Source: Clostridium akagii DSM 12554
GTDB taxonomy: Bacteria > Bacillota > Clostridia > Clostridiales > Clostridiaceae
NCBI RefSeq assembly: GCF_000686725.1
Contig: NZ_JMLK01000015.1
Coordinates: 59,657-123,656, forward strand
Direction: 5' to 3'
DNA: 64,000 nucleotides
Part shown: positions 7,641-16,358 of the stretch, piece by piece
How the letters are laid out: each line of letters starts with the position of its first letter
Numbering within the stretch: the stretch's first letter is position 1
Made by a program: the position numbers and the translations under genes
Notes under the pieces: generated by a model
Database searches by the model: none
Seen by the model: the letters and a program-made list of their open reading frames with translations, nothing else
Told to the model about the DNA's origin: nothing

Positions 7641-9032
7641 ATGGACATTAATAGTAAAGTAGATTTGCTTAAGGAAAAATTAGTTGAAGCTGTTCAAGAC
7701 GTTGTAAGAGTAAAAAGTGTAGAGGGGGAACCTAAAGCGGGTATGCCTTTTGGTGAAGGACCAGCTAATGCACTTGAATTAGTATTGACTATAGCAAGTG
7801 ACCTAGGTTTTAAGGTTGTAAACCTAGATAATTATGTGGGATATGCTGAATATGGAACTGGAGAAGAATATGTTGGTGTTTTAGGACATCTTGATGTAGT
7901 ACCAGAGGGTTCTGGTTGGAAATATCCACCTTATGCAGCTGAAATACATGATGGTAAAATATATGGAAGAGGAACAACAGATGATAAAGGACCTATAATG
8001 TCTGCACTGTTTGGACTTAAGGCACTTGTAGATTCAGGCGCTACTCTTTCAAAAAAGGTAAGAGTTATTTTTGGTACTAACGAAGAATCTGGTAGCAAAG
8101 AACTTGAATACTATCTTGCAAGAGAGAAACCACCAATATCGGGATTTACTCCTGATGCTGAATATCCAATAATAAATGGCGAAAAGGGTATTACTACTTT
8201 TGACCTTGTTAAGGAGCTTTCAGTTAAGTCAGAAAGCGAAATATCCATTGAATATATAAGAGGTGGACAAAAATCAAATATGGTTCCTGATTATTGTGAA
8301 GCAGGAGTTAAAGCTGATTTAAAAAGCAGCGTAATTGAAAGTTGCTACCATTTTGCAGAAAGAACAGGATATGATTTAAAAGCAGAAGAAAAAGATGATT
8401 TGGTAATAATAAAAGCTTTCGGAATTTCGGCTCATGGAAGTTTACCAGAACTAGGTAAAAATGCGATTATGGAACTTTTTGCATTCTTAGGCGAACTTGA
8501 TCTTGGAAAATCAGATATACTAGATTTGATCAATTTCTTTAATAAATATGTTGGACTTGAAACTAACGGAGAATCTTTTGGAATAGGGCTAGAAGATGAA
8601 ATTTCAGGTAAACTTTCATTTAATTTAGGAGTTGTAAATATTGATGAAGATAAAGCAATACTTGCTTTAAACATAAGATACCCCGTAACTAAGACTTATG
8701 AAGAACTCATGAATCCATTTAATGAAAAAATAAGTGGTACTGGAATGGTTATTGAAAATATGCAACATCAGGAACCATTATATTTCCCTGAAGATCATGA
8801 ACTTATAAAAACACTTCAAAAGGTTTATACAGAGCAAACAGGAGAAGAAGCTAAGTTATTATCTATTGGAGGAGGAACATATGCTAAGGAAATGCCTAAC
8901 ATTGTTGCTTTCGGACCAATATTTCCTGGAAAACCAGATCTAGATCATCAAGCTAATGAATATATTGAAATTGATGATTTAGTAGCAAATGCTAAAATTT
9001 ATGCCAATACTATTCTTGAACTAGCCAAATAG
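7641..9032 (+). CDS. pepV: Dipeptidase PepV (M20 metallopeptidase)
   Basis: A cytoplasmic zinc dipeptidase of 463 residues that cleaves dipeptides and so completes peptide catabolism. Diagnostic M20 motifs are GHLDVVPEG (His and Asp metal ligands), GRGTTDDKGP (bridging Asp) and GTNEESGSKE (catalytic Glu pair); a further ligand region is TPDAEYP, and the late His is in DLDHQANEYI. The inserted lid domain at about 190-380 fits PepV rather than short M20 members. An in-frame ATG at 7626 exists, but GGAGGG at 7628-7633 serves the ATG at 7641. It is monocistronic and followed by a repeat-flanked terminator. Confidence 0.93.
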   Translation: MDINSKVDLLKEKLVEAVQDVVRVKSVEGEPKAGMPFGEGPANALELVLTIASDLGFKVVNLDNYVGYAEYGTGEEYVGVLGHLDVVPEGSGWKYPPYAAEIHDGKIYGRGTTDDKGPIMSALFGLKALVDSGATLSKKVRVIFGTNEESGSKELEYYLAREKPPISGFTPDAEYPIINGEKGITTFDLVKELSVKSESEISIEYIRGGQKSNMVPDYCEAGVKADLKSSVIESCYHFAERTGYDLKAEEKDDLVIIKAFGISAHGSLPELGKNAIMELFAFLGELDLGKSDILDLINFFNKYVGLETNGESFGIGLEDEISGKLSFNLGVVNIDEDKAILALNIRYPVTKTYEELMNPFNEKISGTGMVIENMQHQEPLYFPEDHELIKTLQKVYTEQTGEEAKLLSIGGGTYAKEMPNIVAFGPIFPGKPDLDHQANEYIEIDDLVANAKIYANTILELAK

Positions 9033-9059
9033 TGAAAGAGAAGCAGTTATTAAGTGATA

Positions 9060-9186
9060 AGTGACAAGTTAAGGATATTTTGCCTTTAGGCAAAATAAAA
9101 ACAATCAACCCAATATTATTATATTTGGTTGATTGTTTTGCGTTAGCAAAAAATTGTCTACAATTTGTCACTTGAAACTTGTCACT
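9060..9186. repeat. Intergenic element with 11-bp terminal inverted repeats around a terminator
   Basis: AGTGACAAGTT (9060-9070) is repeated inverted as AACTTGTCACT (9176-9186). Inside are TTTTGCC/GGCAAAAT near the left, a central hairpin 9101-9137 (ACAATCAACC with GGTTGATTGT) and TTTGCGTTAGCAAA near the right. The layout and end motifs match a second element at 23692-23847. It lies directly after pepV and before a convergent gene, so it also works as a terminator. Confidence 0.65.
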
Positions 9187-9232
9187 CTAAAACTCCATAG
9201 CAGTTTATTACTGCTTTTACATACAATAATCG

Positions 9233-10150
9233 TTAGTGAACGTTGCCTATTTGTTTTTTGTTAATTTCGAATTTTAATAGTTTTTCCATGCAGTTTATTA
9301 TTATATTGAGATGATAGTTGAAGACTATATTCAAATTATTGTTTTCATAGATTAGATCATCTAAATTGTAATTATATAATTTGGTGAGCCTTTTTTTATT
9401 ATCATCATTTATATGTAAATTATCACCCAAAGAATTGATAATATTAATACTTATAAGTATTAGGTCACATATTTTTATAATATCTAAAACTGTATTTATT
9501 TCTATAAGTTCTCTTGCTTTTATTATAAAGTCTTTTTTGTAATTTTCTATATGCGTATTTAAATGAGAAATTTCTTTAATTATAACTTGGATATCCATGG
9601 TAATATTATGGCAAAATTTGTTTCCACAAAATAAAATTGTATTATCTACAAGCGTGTTACTAGATAAAATTATTCTATTCAAATATTTTGGAGGGTATAT
9701 GGCATAATTAACAGCTACTGAAATAACTATACCTATAAAAGTCTCAATTAATCTGCCTGAGCTGTAGATAAAGGGACTTTTCCCATTTAGGTTGGTCATG
9801 ATAGCCAAAAATACTATACAACTAATACTTACAGATTTATTCCATTTTAAATGACTACATATGGATATAACAATTGTAATTCCTAATCCTATTAGAAAAA
9901 TATTTGCAGGTGCGATAAGCGCAAATATAAGTCCAGTAAAGGCACCTACAAATGTACCAAGCATTCTATTTTTACCAGTATGGAAGGACGAGGAAACTGA
10001 ACCTTGCATGGAAATAACTGCTGCTATACAAGAATAAAAGGGATATTCTATGCCCAGTAGTCTTGTGACCAATATACATATAAATACCGCAATAGCTGTT
10101 TTTAAAGTTCTCATGCCCATAAAGTTAGTAAATATTTCTTTGAATTTCAC
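9233..10150 (-). CDS. FUSC / aromatic acid exporter (DUF939-like) membrane protein
   Basis: A 305-residue protein with five or six membrane segments in the first ~150 residues and a long charged, helical cytoplasmic half. The N-terminal GMRTLKTAIAVFICILVTRLLG and HTGKNRMLGTFVGAFTGL match the ArAE/FUSC pattern, as in Bacillus YqjA-type proteins. Members are thought to export aromatic acids or other organic anions, although most, including this one, have no tested substrate. The start is GTG at 10150, with AAGGTG eight bases upstream. It is transcribed alone and converges on the pepV terminator. Confidence 0.75.
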   Translation of the reverse strand: MKFKEIFTNFMGMRTLKTAIAVFICILVTRLLGIEYPFYSCIAAVISMQGSVSSSFHTGKNRMLGTFVGAFTGLIFALIAPANIFLIGLGITIVISICSHLKWNKSVSISCIVFLAIMTNLNGKSPFIYSSGRLIETFIGIVISVAVNYAIYPPKYLNRIILSSNTLVDNTILFCGNKFCHNITMDIQVIIKEISHLNTHIENYKKDFIIKARELIEINTVLDIIKICDLILISINIINSLGDNLHINDDNKKRLTKLYNYNLDDLIYENNNLNIVFNYHLNIIINCMEKLLKFEINKKQIGNVH

Positions 10151-10368
10151 AATATCACCTTTTTTTAATTATAATATTTGGTTATTACGTATAAAGTATT
10201 AATGTTACATTTTGTATATCCAAAGTATATTATAAGATATTTAACTGGTATTAACAACGATTAAATAAAAATTGAAAATTGTTAGGATACATAAATTTGT
10301 TCTATTGTCTTTTAATTTGGTCTATAATATTATTATAAAGATAAAATATTAAGATTGGAGTGAAAATT

Positions 10369-11007
10369 ATGCCTAAAAAAAGTTTTTATAGTAAAGGTGA
10401 AGAGATAGCAAATGCAGTCACCCATGGTATAGGAACACTTCTTGCAATTTCAGCATTAGTACTCCTTATAGTTTTCTCTACACATTATGGGAATACTTGG
10501 TACATAGTTAGTTATACAATTTATGGAGCTTGTCTTGTATTACTTTACCTATTTTCCACACTGTATCACAGTATAATTAATAAAAGGGCTAAAAGGGTAC
10601 TTAGAATTTTTGATCACGCATCCATATATATTCTAATTGCAGGGACATATACACCATTTGCATTAACAATACTTAGAAACCATGGTGGATGGATAATCTT
10701 TGGAGTAGTTTGGGTAGCAGCAGTAATAGGGATTACAATAAAAGTGTTTTTTACTGGTAAGTTTGAAGTGGTTTCTACAATTGTCTATGTTGTAATGGGA
10801 TGGTTAATAGTATTTTATTTAAAAACATTAATTGCTAATTTGCCTACAGCAGGAGTAGCATTGCTAGTAATTGGTGGAATAATATATACATTGGGCGCTG
10901 TTTTGTTTCTATTCGACAAAATACCATACAATCATGCTATATGGCATTTATTTGTACTTGCAGGAAGCACTTGTCATTTTCTTTGCATACTTTTATATGT
11001 ACTTTAA
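10369..11007 (+). CDS. Hemolysin III / PAQR-family membrane protein
   Basis: A 212-residue seven-helix membrane protein of the YqfA/hemolysin III (PAQR) family. The family motifs are present: EEIANAVTHGIG at the N-terminus, STLYHS with its histidine, RIFDHASIYILIAGTYTPF, and the C-terminal AIWHLFVLAGSTCHF with two conserved histidines that form the metal site of this superfamily. An in-frame GTG at 10360 lies inside the ribosome binding site TTGGAGTG, so ATG 10369 is the better start. The physiological role in bacteria is unclear and the hemolysin name is historical. A -10-like TATAAT is at 10323-10328. Confidence 0.9.
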   Translation: MPKKSFYSKGEEIANAVTHGIGTLLAISALVLLIVFSTHYGNTWYIVSYTIYGACLVLLYLFSTLYHSIINKRAKRVLRIFDHASIYILIAGTYTPFALTILRNHGGWIIFGVVWVAAVIGITIKVFFTGKFEVVSTIVYVVMGWLIVFYLKTLIANLPTAGVALLVIGGIIYTLGAVLFLFDKIPYNHAIWHLFVLAGSTCHFLCILLYVL

Positions 11008-11039
11008 TATTAATAAGATGAGTTTTTTTTATTACTTAG

Positions 11040-11094
11040 TATCACTACTGAGTATATATATCACTATTGATAATATACTCAGTAGTGATATAAT
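11040..11094. promoter_or_regulatory. Palindromic promoter/operator of the degV-padR operon
   Basis: An 18-bp perfect inverted repeat, TATCACTACTGAGTATAT (11040-11057) with ATATACTCAGTAGTGATA (11073-11090), overlaps a -35-like TTGATA (11067-11072) and a consensus -10 TATAAT (11089-11094) with 16-base spacing. A large palindrome covering the promoter of an operon that encodes a PadR regulator suggests an autoregulatory operator. It might also end the hemolysin III transcript, but no T-run follows the stem. Confidence 0.55.
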
Positions 11095-11144
11095 ATTGGT
11101 ATAATAAATTATAGAAATATAAAAAATTTGGGAGTGATGTCTAA

Positions 11145-11993
11145 ATGGAAAGAGTAGCATTAATTACTGACACAACAGCTGATTTACCGGATGAGTTAGT
11201 TAAGAAATACAATATAAAGGTGCTGTCATTTAGAATTATATATAAGGACAGAGAGTATAAGGATAAAATCGAAATAACTTCGCAACAGGTTTATGATGGC
11301 TTTGCCAGAGAGATACCAACATCTTCAATGCCTGCACTTCAAGATATGGAAGATGTTTACGAGGAATTAAAAAAAGAAGGATATACACAAGTTCTTGGTA
11401 TAACATTATCAACAGGACTTTCAGGAATTCATAATGGATTAACATTAGTGAGCCAAAATCATCCTGAAGTTAAATCATATATTTGTGATTCAAAATCCAT
11501 ATCACTTGGGGAAGGCGCACTTGTGATAGAATGTGCAAAGCTTATAGAACAAGGGAAAACTCTTGATGAAATTGTAGAAAAAATACCTTCCTTGCAAAAA
11601 AGAATACACCTGTTTTTTGTGGTAGATACATTAGAATTCTTAATTAAAGGTGGAAGAATAGGTAAGGTATCAGGTACAATAGGTACATTGTTAAATTTAA
11701 AGCCTATAATATCAGTGGATATTGATGGCAAATATTTTACTTATGCAAAAGTTAGGGGTAGAAAACAGTCTTTGTCTAAATTAGTTGAGATAGCAAAAGA
11801 AATAACGGACAAAAAAAGATGTACTGCTTATGCTATGCATGGAAATGGAGAAGAAGACACCTTAAAGGTTAAAGATGTTATAGAAAGATTTGAGAATGTA
11901 ACATCAATGCATTGGGGCGGATGCATAAGTCCAGTGTCAGGAGTTCACAGTGGACCGGGACTTGTAGGGCTTGTTCTGGTAGAGGAAGAATAA
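11145..11993 (+). CDS. DegV family fatty-acid-binding protein
   Basis: A 282-residue cytoplasmic protein of the DegV/FakB fold that holds a fatty acid for phosphorylation by the FakA kinase. The N-terminal ALITDTTADLP and the conserved TSSMPA motif at about 56-62 (the Thr/Ser that contact the carboxylate) are present, as are ITLSTGLSG, the domain-2 region FVVDTLEFLIKGGRIGKVSG, and the C-terminal HSGPGLVGLV. GGGAGTG upstream gives the ATG at 11145. The PadR-type gene begins three bases after its stop, so the two form an operon. No FakA gene is nearby, and fatty acid specificity cannot be inferred. Confidence 0.92.
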   Translation: MERVALITDTTADLPDELVKKYNIKVLSFRIIYKDREYKDKIEITSQQVYDGFAREIPTSSMPALQDMEDVYEELKKEGYTQVLGITLSTGLSGIHNGLTLVSQNHPEVKSYICDSKSISLGEGALVIECAKLIEQGKTLDEIVEKIPSLQKRIHLFFVVDTLEFLIKGGRIGKVSGTIGTLLNLKPIISVDIDGKYFTYAKVRGRKQSLSKLVEIAKEITDKKRCTAYAMHGNGEEDTLKVKDVIERFENVTSMHWGGCISPVSGVHSGPGLVGLVLVEEE

Positions 11994-11996
11994 AAT

Positions 11997-12443
11997 ATGG
12001 GTAGCTTTAAAGGCTTTGATGTTAAAGAGGAAGAAAAAAGGCTTTACAAGGAATACAAAGAAAAATTAGCTAAACTAAAAAAAATTGAAAAAGAGGAACA
12101 GTCAGTTGGTCAAGTTTTTACAAAGGGACTACTTCCTTTATATGCGCTTTATATTTTAAGTTTGGGAGCTACCAATGGAAATGATATAGCACATAAAATT
12201 GGAGAAAAGACTCATGGCCTCTGGATACCTAGCACAGGTGGAATATATCCTTTATTAAAAAAAATGGAAAAAAGCGGTCACATAATTGGAACGTGGAACG
12301 ATGAAATTAGAAAAACACAAAAGGTATATTCTTTAACTGAAGGTGGAATTATAGAATTAGAAAATAAAAAAATACTTTTAAAGGGTAATATCAGTGAAGC
12401 TCTTGAAGTATTTAAAATAATATATAAAGATTTATACGGATAA
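11997..12443 (+). CDS. PadR-family transcriptional regulator
   Basis: A 148-residue regulator with a winged-helix domain at about 40-120: LLPLYALYILSLGATNGNDIAHKI, then the wing-associated PSTGGIYPLLKKMEKSGHI and KVYSLTEGG. This is the PadR pattern (short helix, HTH, Y-P-L-L-x-x-x-E-x-x-G). The N-terminal ~40 residues are a charged helical extension, longer than in typical PadR proteins. It is translationally close to degV (three-base gap). The palindrome over the operon promoter at 11040-11090 is its most obvious candidate target. Effector unknown. Confidence 0.82.
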   Translation: MGSFKGFDVKEEEKRLYKEYKEKLAKLKKIEKEEQSVGQVFTKGLLPLYALYILSLGATNGNDIAHKIGEKTHGLWIPSTGGIYPLLKKMEKSGHIIGTWNDEIRKTQKVYSLTEGGIIELENKKILLKGNISEALEVFKIIYKDLYG

Positions 12444-12468
12444 AGGATATCATATGATGTCCTTTTTT
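12442..12468 (+). terminator. Terminator after padR-like gene
   Basis: AAGGATATCAT and ATGATGTCCTT form a short hairpin followed by a run of six T. It begins at the stop codon of the regulator gene and closes the degV operon. Confidence 0.75.
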
Positions 12469-12664
12469 GGCAAAATCATTAATAAATTGTTGAAATATAA
12501 ATTTTACAATTAGCGTAATATATTAAAATAAATACATAAATACATCTAAGCTGTAAAAATGATAATTAGGTATTGAATATATATATCAAAATGGTATAAT
12601 TGTTATTAAATTAGCAATTATATATCTGAGTTGTTATGAAAATATTAATAAAGGGGACTTTTAC

Positions 12665-14083
12665 TTGAAAGAAATATTTAATACAAAATCAATTGATGTC
12701 TTAATCGCAGAAACGAAGGGTAAAAAATCCCTGGCTAAGGTTTTGGGACCGTTTGAACTTACTTTACTTGGAATTGGAGCCATTGTTGGAACTGGTATTT
12801 TTGTTATAACAGGTCTGGCAGCAGCAAATTTTTCAGGACCAGCACTTGTACTATCATTTGTTATAGCCGGTTTTGCATGTACTTTTGCCGCACTTTGTTA
12901 TGCTGAATTTGCCGCAATGGTACCAGTTGCAGGAAGTGCGTATACTTATGGCTATGCTGCTCTTGGTGAAATATGGGGTTGGATTATAGGTTGGGATCTT
13001 ATACTTGAATATACTGTTTGTATAGGTACGGTGGCAATTGGTTGGTCAGGATATGCAGTAAGTTTACTAGGAAACTTAGGAATTACCATTCCAAGTAAAT
13101 TGTCATCTGCACCTTTGGAGGGTGGTTTTGTTAATTTACCAGCAGTTATTATTGTTACTTTAATTTCTTTGCTTTTAATTACAGGGGTTAAGCAGAGTAC
13201 AAGATTAAATAATATTATAGTTATAATAAAACTTTCAGTTATTGTATTATTCATAATTTTAGCAGTGGGTCATGTAAAACCTGCTAATTGGCATCCTTTT
13301 ATGCCTTATGGTTTTAGTGGAGTAGTTAAAGGTGCAGCTTATGTATTCTTTGCATATATAGGTTTTGATGCAGTGTCTACTGCAGCAGAAGAGGTTAAGA
13401 ATCCTCAAAAAGATTTACCAAAGGGAATTATTTATTCACTTGTAATTTGTACAGTACTTTATATAGTAGTTTCAGCTATATTAACAGGAGTAGTTCCTTA
13501 TCTTAAATTTAAAGGTACTTCAGCTCCAGTAGCATTTGCTCTTCAGCAAATAGGTATTAACTGGGGTTCAGCTTTAGTATCCGTTGGTGCTATATGTGGA
13601 ATAACTTCAGTATTATTAGTTATGATGTTTGGTCAAACTAGAATATTCTTTGCAATGTCTAGAGATGGACTTATACCTAAAGCACTTGGTAATGTAAATG
13701 AAAAGACAAAGACACCAATAACATGTACGGTTATAGTAGGAATAGCAGCAGCCGTAATCGCAGGTTTTTTACCAATAGGTATCGTTTCAGAACTTACTAA
13801 CATCGGTACACTTGCAGCATTTATAATTGTTTCTTTAGGAGTAATAGCATTGAGAATTAAAAGACCGGATCTTAAAAGAGCATTTAAGTGTCCAGGAGTT
13901 CCTTTTACACCTATCATATCAGCAGCTGCATGTGCATATTTAATCGCTCAACTTCAAGTTTTAACAATGATTAGATTCATTATATGGTTTGCACTAGGGC
14001 TTGTTGTTTACTTTGCATATAGTAGAAAGCATAGTACTATGCAAATTGCTGATAAAGAAGCCAAGGAAAAAATCACAAGTTAA
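12665..14083 (+). CDS. APC-family cationic amino acid transporter (YfnA/CAT-like)
   Basis: A 472-residue membrane transporter with 12 predicted helices plus a short amphipathic N-terminus. The helix-1 motif LGIGAIVGTGIFVITG and the helix-6 sequence FFAYIGFDAVSTAAEEVKNPQKDLP are characteristic of the CAT subfamily of APC permeases. It begins at TTG 12665 with AAGGGGA about seven bases upstream. It shares strong family resemblance with the permease at 45221-46627, including the same SVDxL-like N-terminus, GFDAxST loop and KHSTxxxxxKE C-terminus, so the two are paralogues. Substrate is probably a neutral or cationic amino acid; no riboswitch is seen upstream. Confidence 0.9.
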   Translation: MKEIFNTKSIDVLIAETKGKKSLAKVLGPFELTLLGIGAIVGTGIFVITGLAAANFSGPALVLSFVIAGFACTFAALCYAEFAAMVPVAGSAYTYGYAALGEIWGWIIGWDLILEYTVCIGTVAIGWSGYAVSLLGNLGITIPSKLSSAPLEGGFVNLPAVIIVTLISLLLITGVKQSTRLNNIIVIIKLSVIVLFIILAVGHVKPANWHPFMPYGFSGVVKGAAYVFFAYIGFDAVSTAAEEVKNPQKDLPKGIIYSLVICTVLYIVVSAILTGVVPYLKFKGTSAPVAFALQQIGINWGSALVSVGAICGITSVLLVMMFGQTRIFFAMSRDGLIPKALGNVNEKTKTPITCTVIVGIAAAVIAGFLPIGIVSELTNIGTLAAFIIVSLGVIALRIKRPDLKRAFKCPGVPFTPIISAAACAYLIAQLQVLTMIRFIIWFALGLVVYFAYSRKHSTMQIADKEAKEKITS

Positions 14084-14141
14084 AAGTAGCAAGTAGTTAG
14101 GTAATGAAGAGTTTTCTGAGAAGACGAAAAATGAATAAAAT

Positions 14142-14184
14142 AGGGAGGTAAGTAGATTTGTTAAATAAATCTACTTACCTCCCT
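14142..14184. terminator. Bidirectional terminator between permease and panD
   Basis: An 18-bp perfect inverted repeat (14142-14159 with 14167-14184) separates convergent genes. The stem-loop core AAGTAGATTTGTTAAATAAAT closely resembles the hairpin at 23748-23790, so it belongs to a dispersed hairpin family. The permease's last codons and stop also read ACAAGTTAA, a motif recurring after other genes. Confidence 0.75.
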
Positions 14185-14200
14185 GAAATTTGTAACATAT

Positions 14201-14584
14201 TTACTTAATCTCTCCATGTTTCTCAAAATCAGTTATTTGAGAAATTGAATTGTTATCATCTAAAAAAACTACTATTGGTTTGTGGTCTATAGCTTCGTCT
14301 TCATCTAATTGGCAGTATGTCATTAAAATAACCTTATCACCTGGCTCAGCAAATCTTGCAGCAGCTCCATTTAAACAAATAACTTTGCTACCTCTTTTTC
14401 CCTGAATAACATAGGTTTCAAGGCGGCTTCCGTTATTTATATCCACAACTTGTATCTTTTCATATTCAACAATATTGGCTTTGTCCATAAGATTCTTGTC
14501 AATGGTTATGCTTCCCACGTAGTTTAGATTTGCCTCTGTGACTGTTGCTCTATGAATTTTTGATTTTAACATATTTAATAACAT
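14201..14584 (-). CDS. panD: Aspartate 1-decarboxylase proenzyme PanD
   Basis: A 127-residue pyruvoyl-dependent enzyme that converts L-aspartate to beta-alanine for pantothenate. The self-cleavage site Gly24-Ser25 (NYVGSITID) is in place; Ser25 becomes the pyruvoyl group. The substrate-binding Lys in LKSKIHRA, Arg in [10 protein letters not shown] and the Y-x-I-x-G-x-RGS segment are conserved, as is [14 protein letters not shown] at 14590-14596 supports ATG 14584, and this start also puts the cleavage site at the standard residue number. It is the last gene of the pantothenate cluster, separated from panC by a hairpin. Confidence 0.96.
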   Translation of the reverse strand: MLLNMLKSKIHRATVTEANLNYVGSITIDKNLMDKANIVEYEKIQVVDINNGSRLETYVIQGKRGSKVICLNGAAARFAEPGDKVILMTYCQLDEDEAIDHKPIVVFLDDNNSISQITDFEKHGEIK

Positions 14585-14608
14585 AGTATCCTCCTTAGTA
14601 GGGCAATC

Positions 14609-14653
14609 TCAAAGAAAATAGACTAGGGTAATGGATTAATCTATTTTCTTTGA
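14609..14653 (-). terminator. Hairpin between panC and panD
   Basis: TCAAAGAAAATAGA (14609-14622) pairs with TCTATTTTCTTTGA (14640-14653), 14 perfect pairs. It lies inside the pantothenate cluster on the minus strand, between panC and panD, and could reduce panD expression relative to the upstream genes or mark an RNA-processing site. No strong T-run follows in the minus direction. Confidence 0.5.
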
Positions 14654-14666
14654 TGATTTAATAAAA

Positions 14667-15512
14667 TTATGCTTTATACGTAAAATTATCAATAAGCCTT
14701 GTATTTTCAATATAGATAGCTATGGCAACTAAAATAGAAGCTTTTATATTTGTTACGGGTTTTAATGTTAAACTATCCACAACTTCAATGTAATCAATTT
14801 TAGCTAAGACTTCAGAATTAATTTTTTCTTTAATTATATCTTTAAAAATGCTGGACTTTCTTTCACCATTTTTAAGGGCCTCTTTAGATAAATTAAGGCT
14901 TTTATTTAGTATTAGAGCAGCTTTCCTGCCATTTTCTGATAGGTAGGTATTTCTAGAACTTTTGGCAAGTCCATCTGTTTCTCTTATTATTGGACAGCCA
15001 ACTATTTCAATGTCAAAGTTCAAATCCCTTACCATTCTTTTTATAACAGCTAACTGTTGGGCATCCTTTTCACCAAAGTAAGCTTTATCAGGCGTTACTA
15101 TATTAAATAACTTAGAAACTACCACGCAAACACCTCCAAAGTGGACAGGACGTTTTGCACCACATAAACCATCAGTTAACCCAGCTACGTTTATTGTTGT
15201 ACATGCATCATCAAAGTACATACTTGAAGGTGATGGATTAAAAATAAGATTAGCACCTGCACTAAAACATAAAGATTCATCATTTTTCATATCCCGAGGA
15301 TAAGTTTCTAAATCTTCGTTTGCACCAAATTGAGTTGGATTTACAAATATACTTACTATAACTCTGTCATTTTCCTTTGCGGCTCTTCTAATAAGACTCT
15401 CATGACCTTCATGTAAAAAACCCATAGTGGGTACAAGACCAATACTGAGACCTTCTTTTCTCCATGTTTTTATTTGATTTCTTACTTCATCTATTGAATT
15501 TAATATGTTCAT
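14667..15512 (-). CDS. panC: Pantothenate synthetase PanC
   Basis: An ATP-dependent ligase of 281 residues that joins pantoate and beta-alanine to make pantothenate. Nucleotidyltransferase motifs are clear: PTMGFLHEGHESLI (HIGH-type signature), FVNPTQFG, YFGEKDAQQL and the late S-S-R-N-T-Y-L (KMSKS-like) motif. The open frame extends to 15593 inside panB, but the residues before MNILNSIDE match nothing in the family. ATG 15512 has a G-rich ribosome binding site and starts 13 bases after the panB stop, so it is chosen. It is co-transcribed with panB and the DUF2520 gene. Confidence 0.96.
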   Translation of the reverse strand: MNILNSIDEVRNQIKTWRKEGLSIGLVPTMGFLHEGHESLIRRAAKENDRVIVSIFVNPTQFGANEDLETYPRDMKNDESLCFSAGANLIFNPSPSSMYFDDACTTINVAGLTDGLCGAKRPVHFGGVCVVVSKLFNIVTPDKAYFGEKDAQQLAVIKRMVRDLNFDIEIVGCPIIRETDGLAKSSRNTYLSENGRKAALILNKSLNLSKEALKNGERKSSIFKDIIKEKINSEVLAKIDYIEVVDSLTLKPVTNIKASILVAIAIYIENTRLIDNFTYKA

Positions 15513-15525
15513 TACTAGTTTCCCC

Positions 15526-16353
15526 CTAATACAATTTGCCGATAATTTCATCATCAATTTTAAAACTGTGTTCCTCAGAAGGAAAAACACCATTTTTTAC
15601 TTCATCAATATAATCTTTAAATGCAGTATTCATAACTTCACCAGCATTGCCATAGGTCTTAACAAATTTAGGCGTGAAATCTGTAAATAATCCTAGCATA
15701 TCCTGATATACAAGAATTTGTCCATCACAGAATTTGCCAGCACCAATCCCTATAGTTGGCACAGTGACGCTTTCGGTTATGATTTTTGCAAGTTTCCAAG
15801 GTATGCCTTCAAGCACAATAGAGAATACTCCAGCATCTTCTAATTTTTTTGCATCATCTATTATTTGTTTAGCCTTGTTTTCATCTTTACCTTGAACCTT
15901 GAAACCACCAAACATATTTACAGATTGAGGTGTTAGTCCAATATGCCCCATTACTGGAATCTGAGCTTTAACAATAGCTTTAACTTCTTCATATACAGTA
16001 GCTCCCCCTTCAAGCTTTACAGCACCAGCGCAGCCCTCTTGAATTATTCTTCCAGCATTTTTAACTGCATCATATACAGAAGTTTGATAGGACATAAAGG
16101 GCATATCACCAACTACAAGGGCGTCTTTGCTGCCACGAGTAACTGCCTTTATATGGTGAAGCATATCCTCCATTGTTACACTTAATGTGTCTTTATATCC
16201 AAGGCATACCATTCCAAGAGAGTCACCAACTAGAATCCCATTAACGCCAGCATTATCTATAATCTTTGCCATAGAATAATCATAAGCAGTTAGCATTGTT
16301 AGTTTTTCATTTTTCCCCTTTGCATCCATGAAAGTTGATACACTGTTCTTCAT
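15526..16353 (-). CDS. panB: 3-methyl-2-oxobutanoate hydroxymethyltransferase PanB
   Basis: A 275-residue enzyme that transfers a hydroxymethyl group from methylene-tetrahydrofolate to ketoisovalerate, forming ketopantoate. Conserved parts include [28 protein letters not shown] (Mg2+ ligand Asp), the [11 protein letters not shown] loop, [21 protein letters not shown] and the catalytic-region VPTIGIGAG. Full length for the family. GAGGAGG ahead of ATG 16353 lies within the last codons of the upstream DUF2520 gene, so translation of the two is coupled. Confidence 0.97.
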   Translation of the reverse strand: MKNSVSTFMDAKGKNEKLTMLTAYDYSMAKIIDNAGVNGILVGDSLGMVCLGYKDTLSVTMEDMLHHIKAVTRGSKDALVVGDMPFMSYQTSVYDAVKNAGRIIQEGCAGAVKLEGGATVYEEVKAIVKAQIPVMGHIGLTPQSVNMFGGFKVQGKDENKAKQIIDDAKKLEDAGVFSIVLEGIPWKLAKIITESVTVPTIGIGAGKFCDGQILVYQDMLGLFTDFTPKFVKTYGNAGEVMNTAFKDYIDEVKNGVFPSEEHSFKIDDEIIGKLY

Positions 16354-16358
16354 GTTTA

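Noticed and set aside
9060..9186. IS element
   Set aside because: Terminal inverted repeats are present but there is no transposase frame; at most a non-autonomous element.
15513..15593. Extended N-terminus of panC
   Set aside because: These codons overlap panB, match nothing in PanC proteins, and a ribosome binding site exists before ATG 15512.
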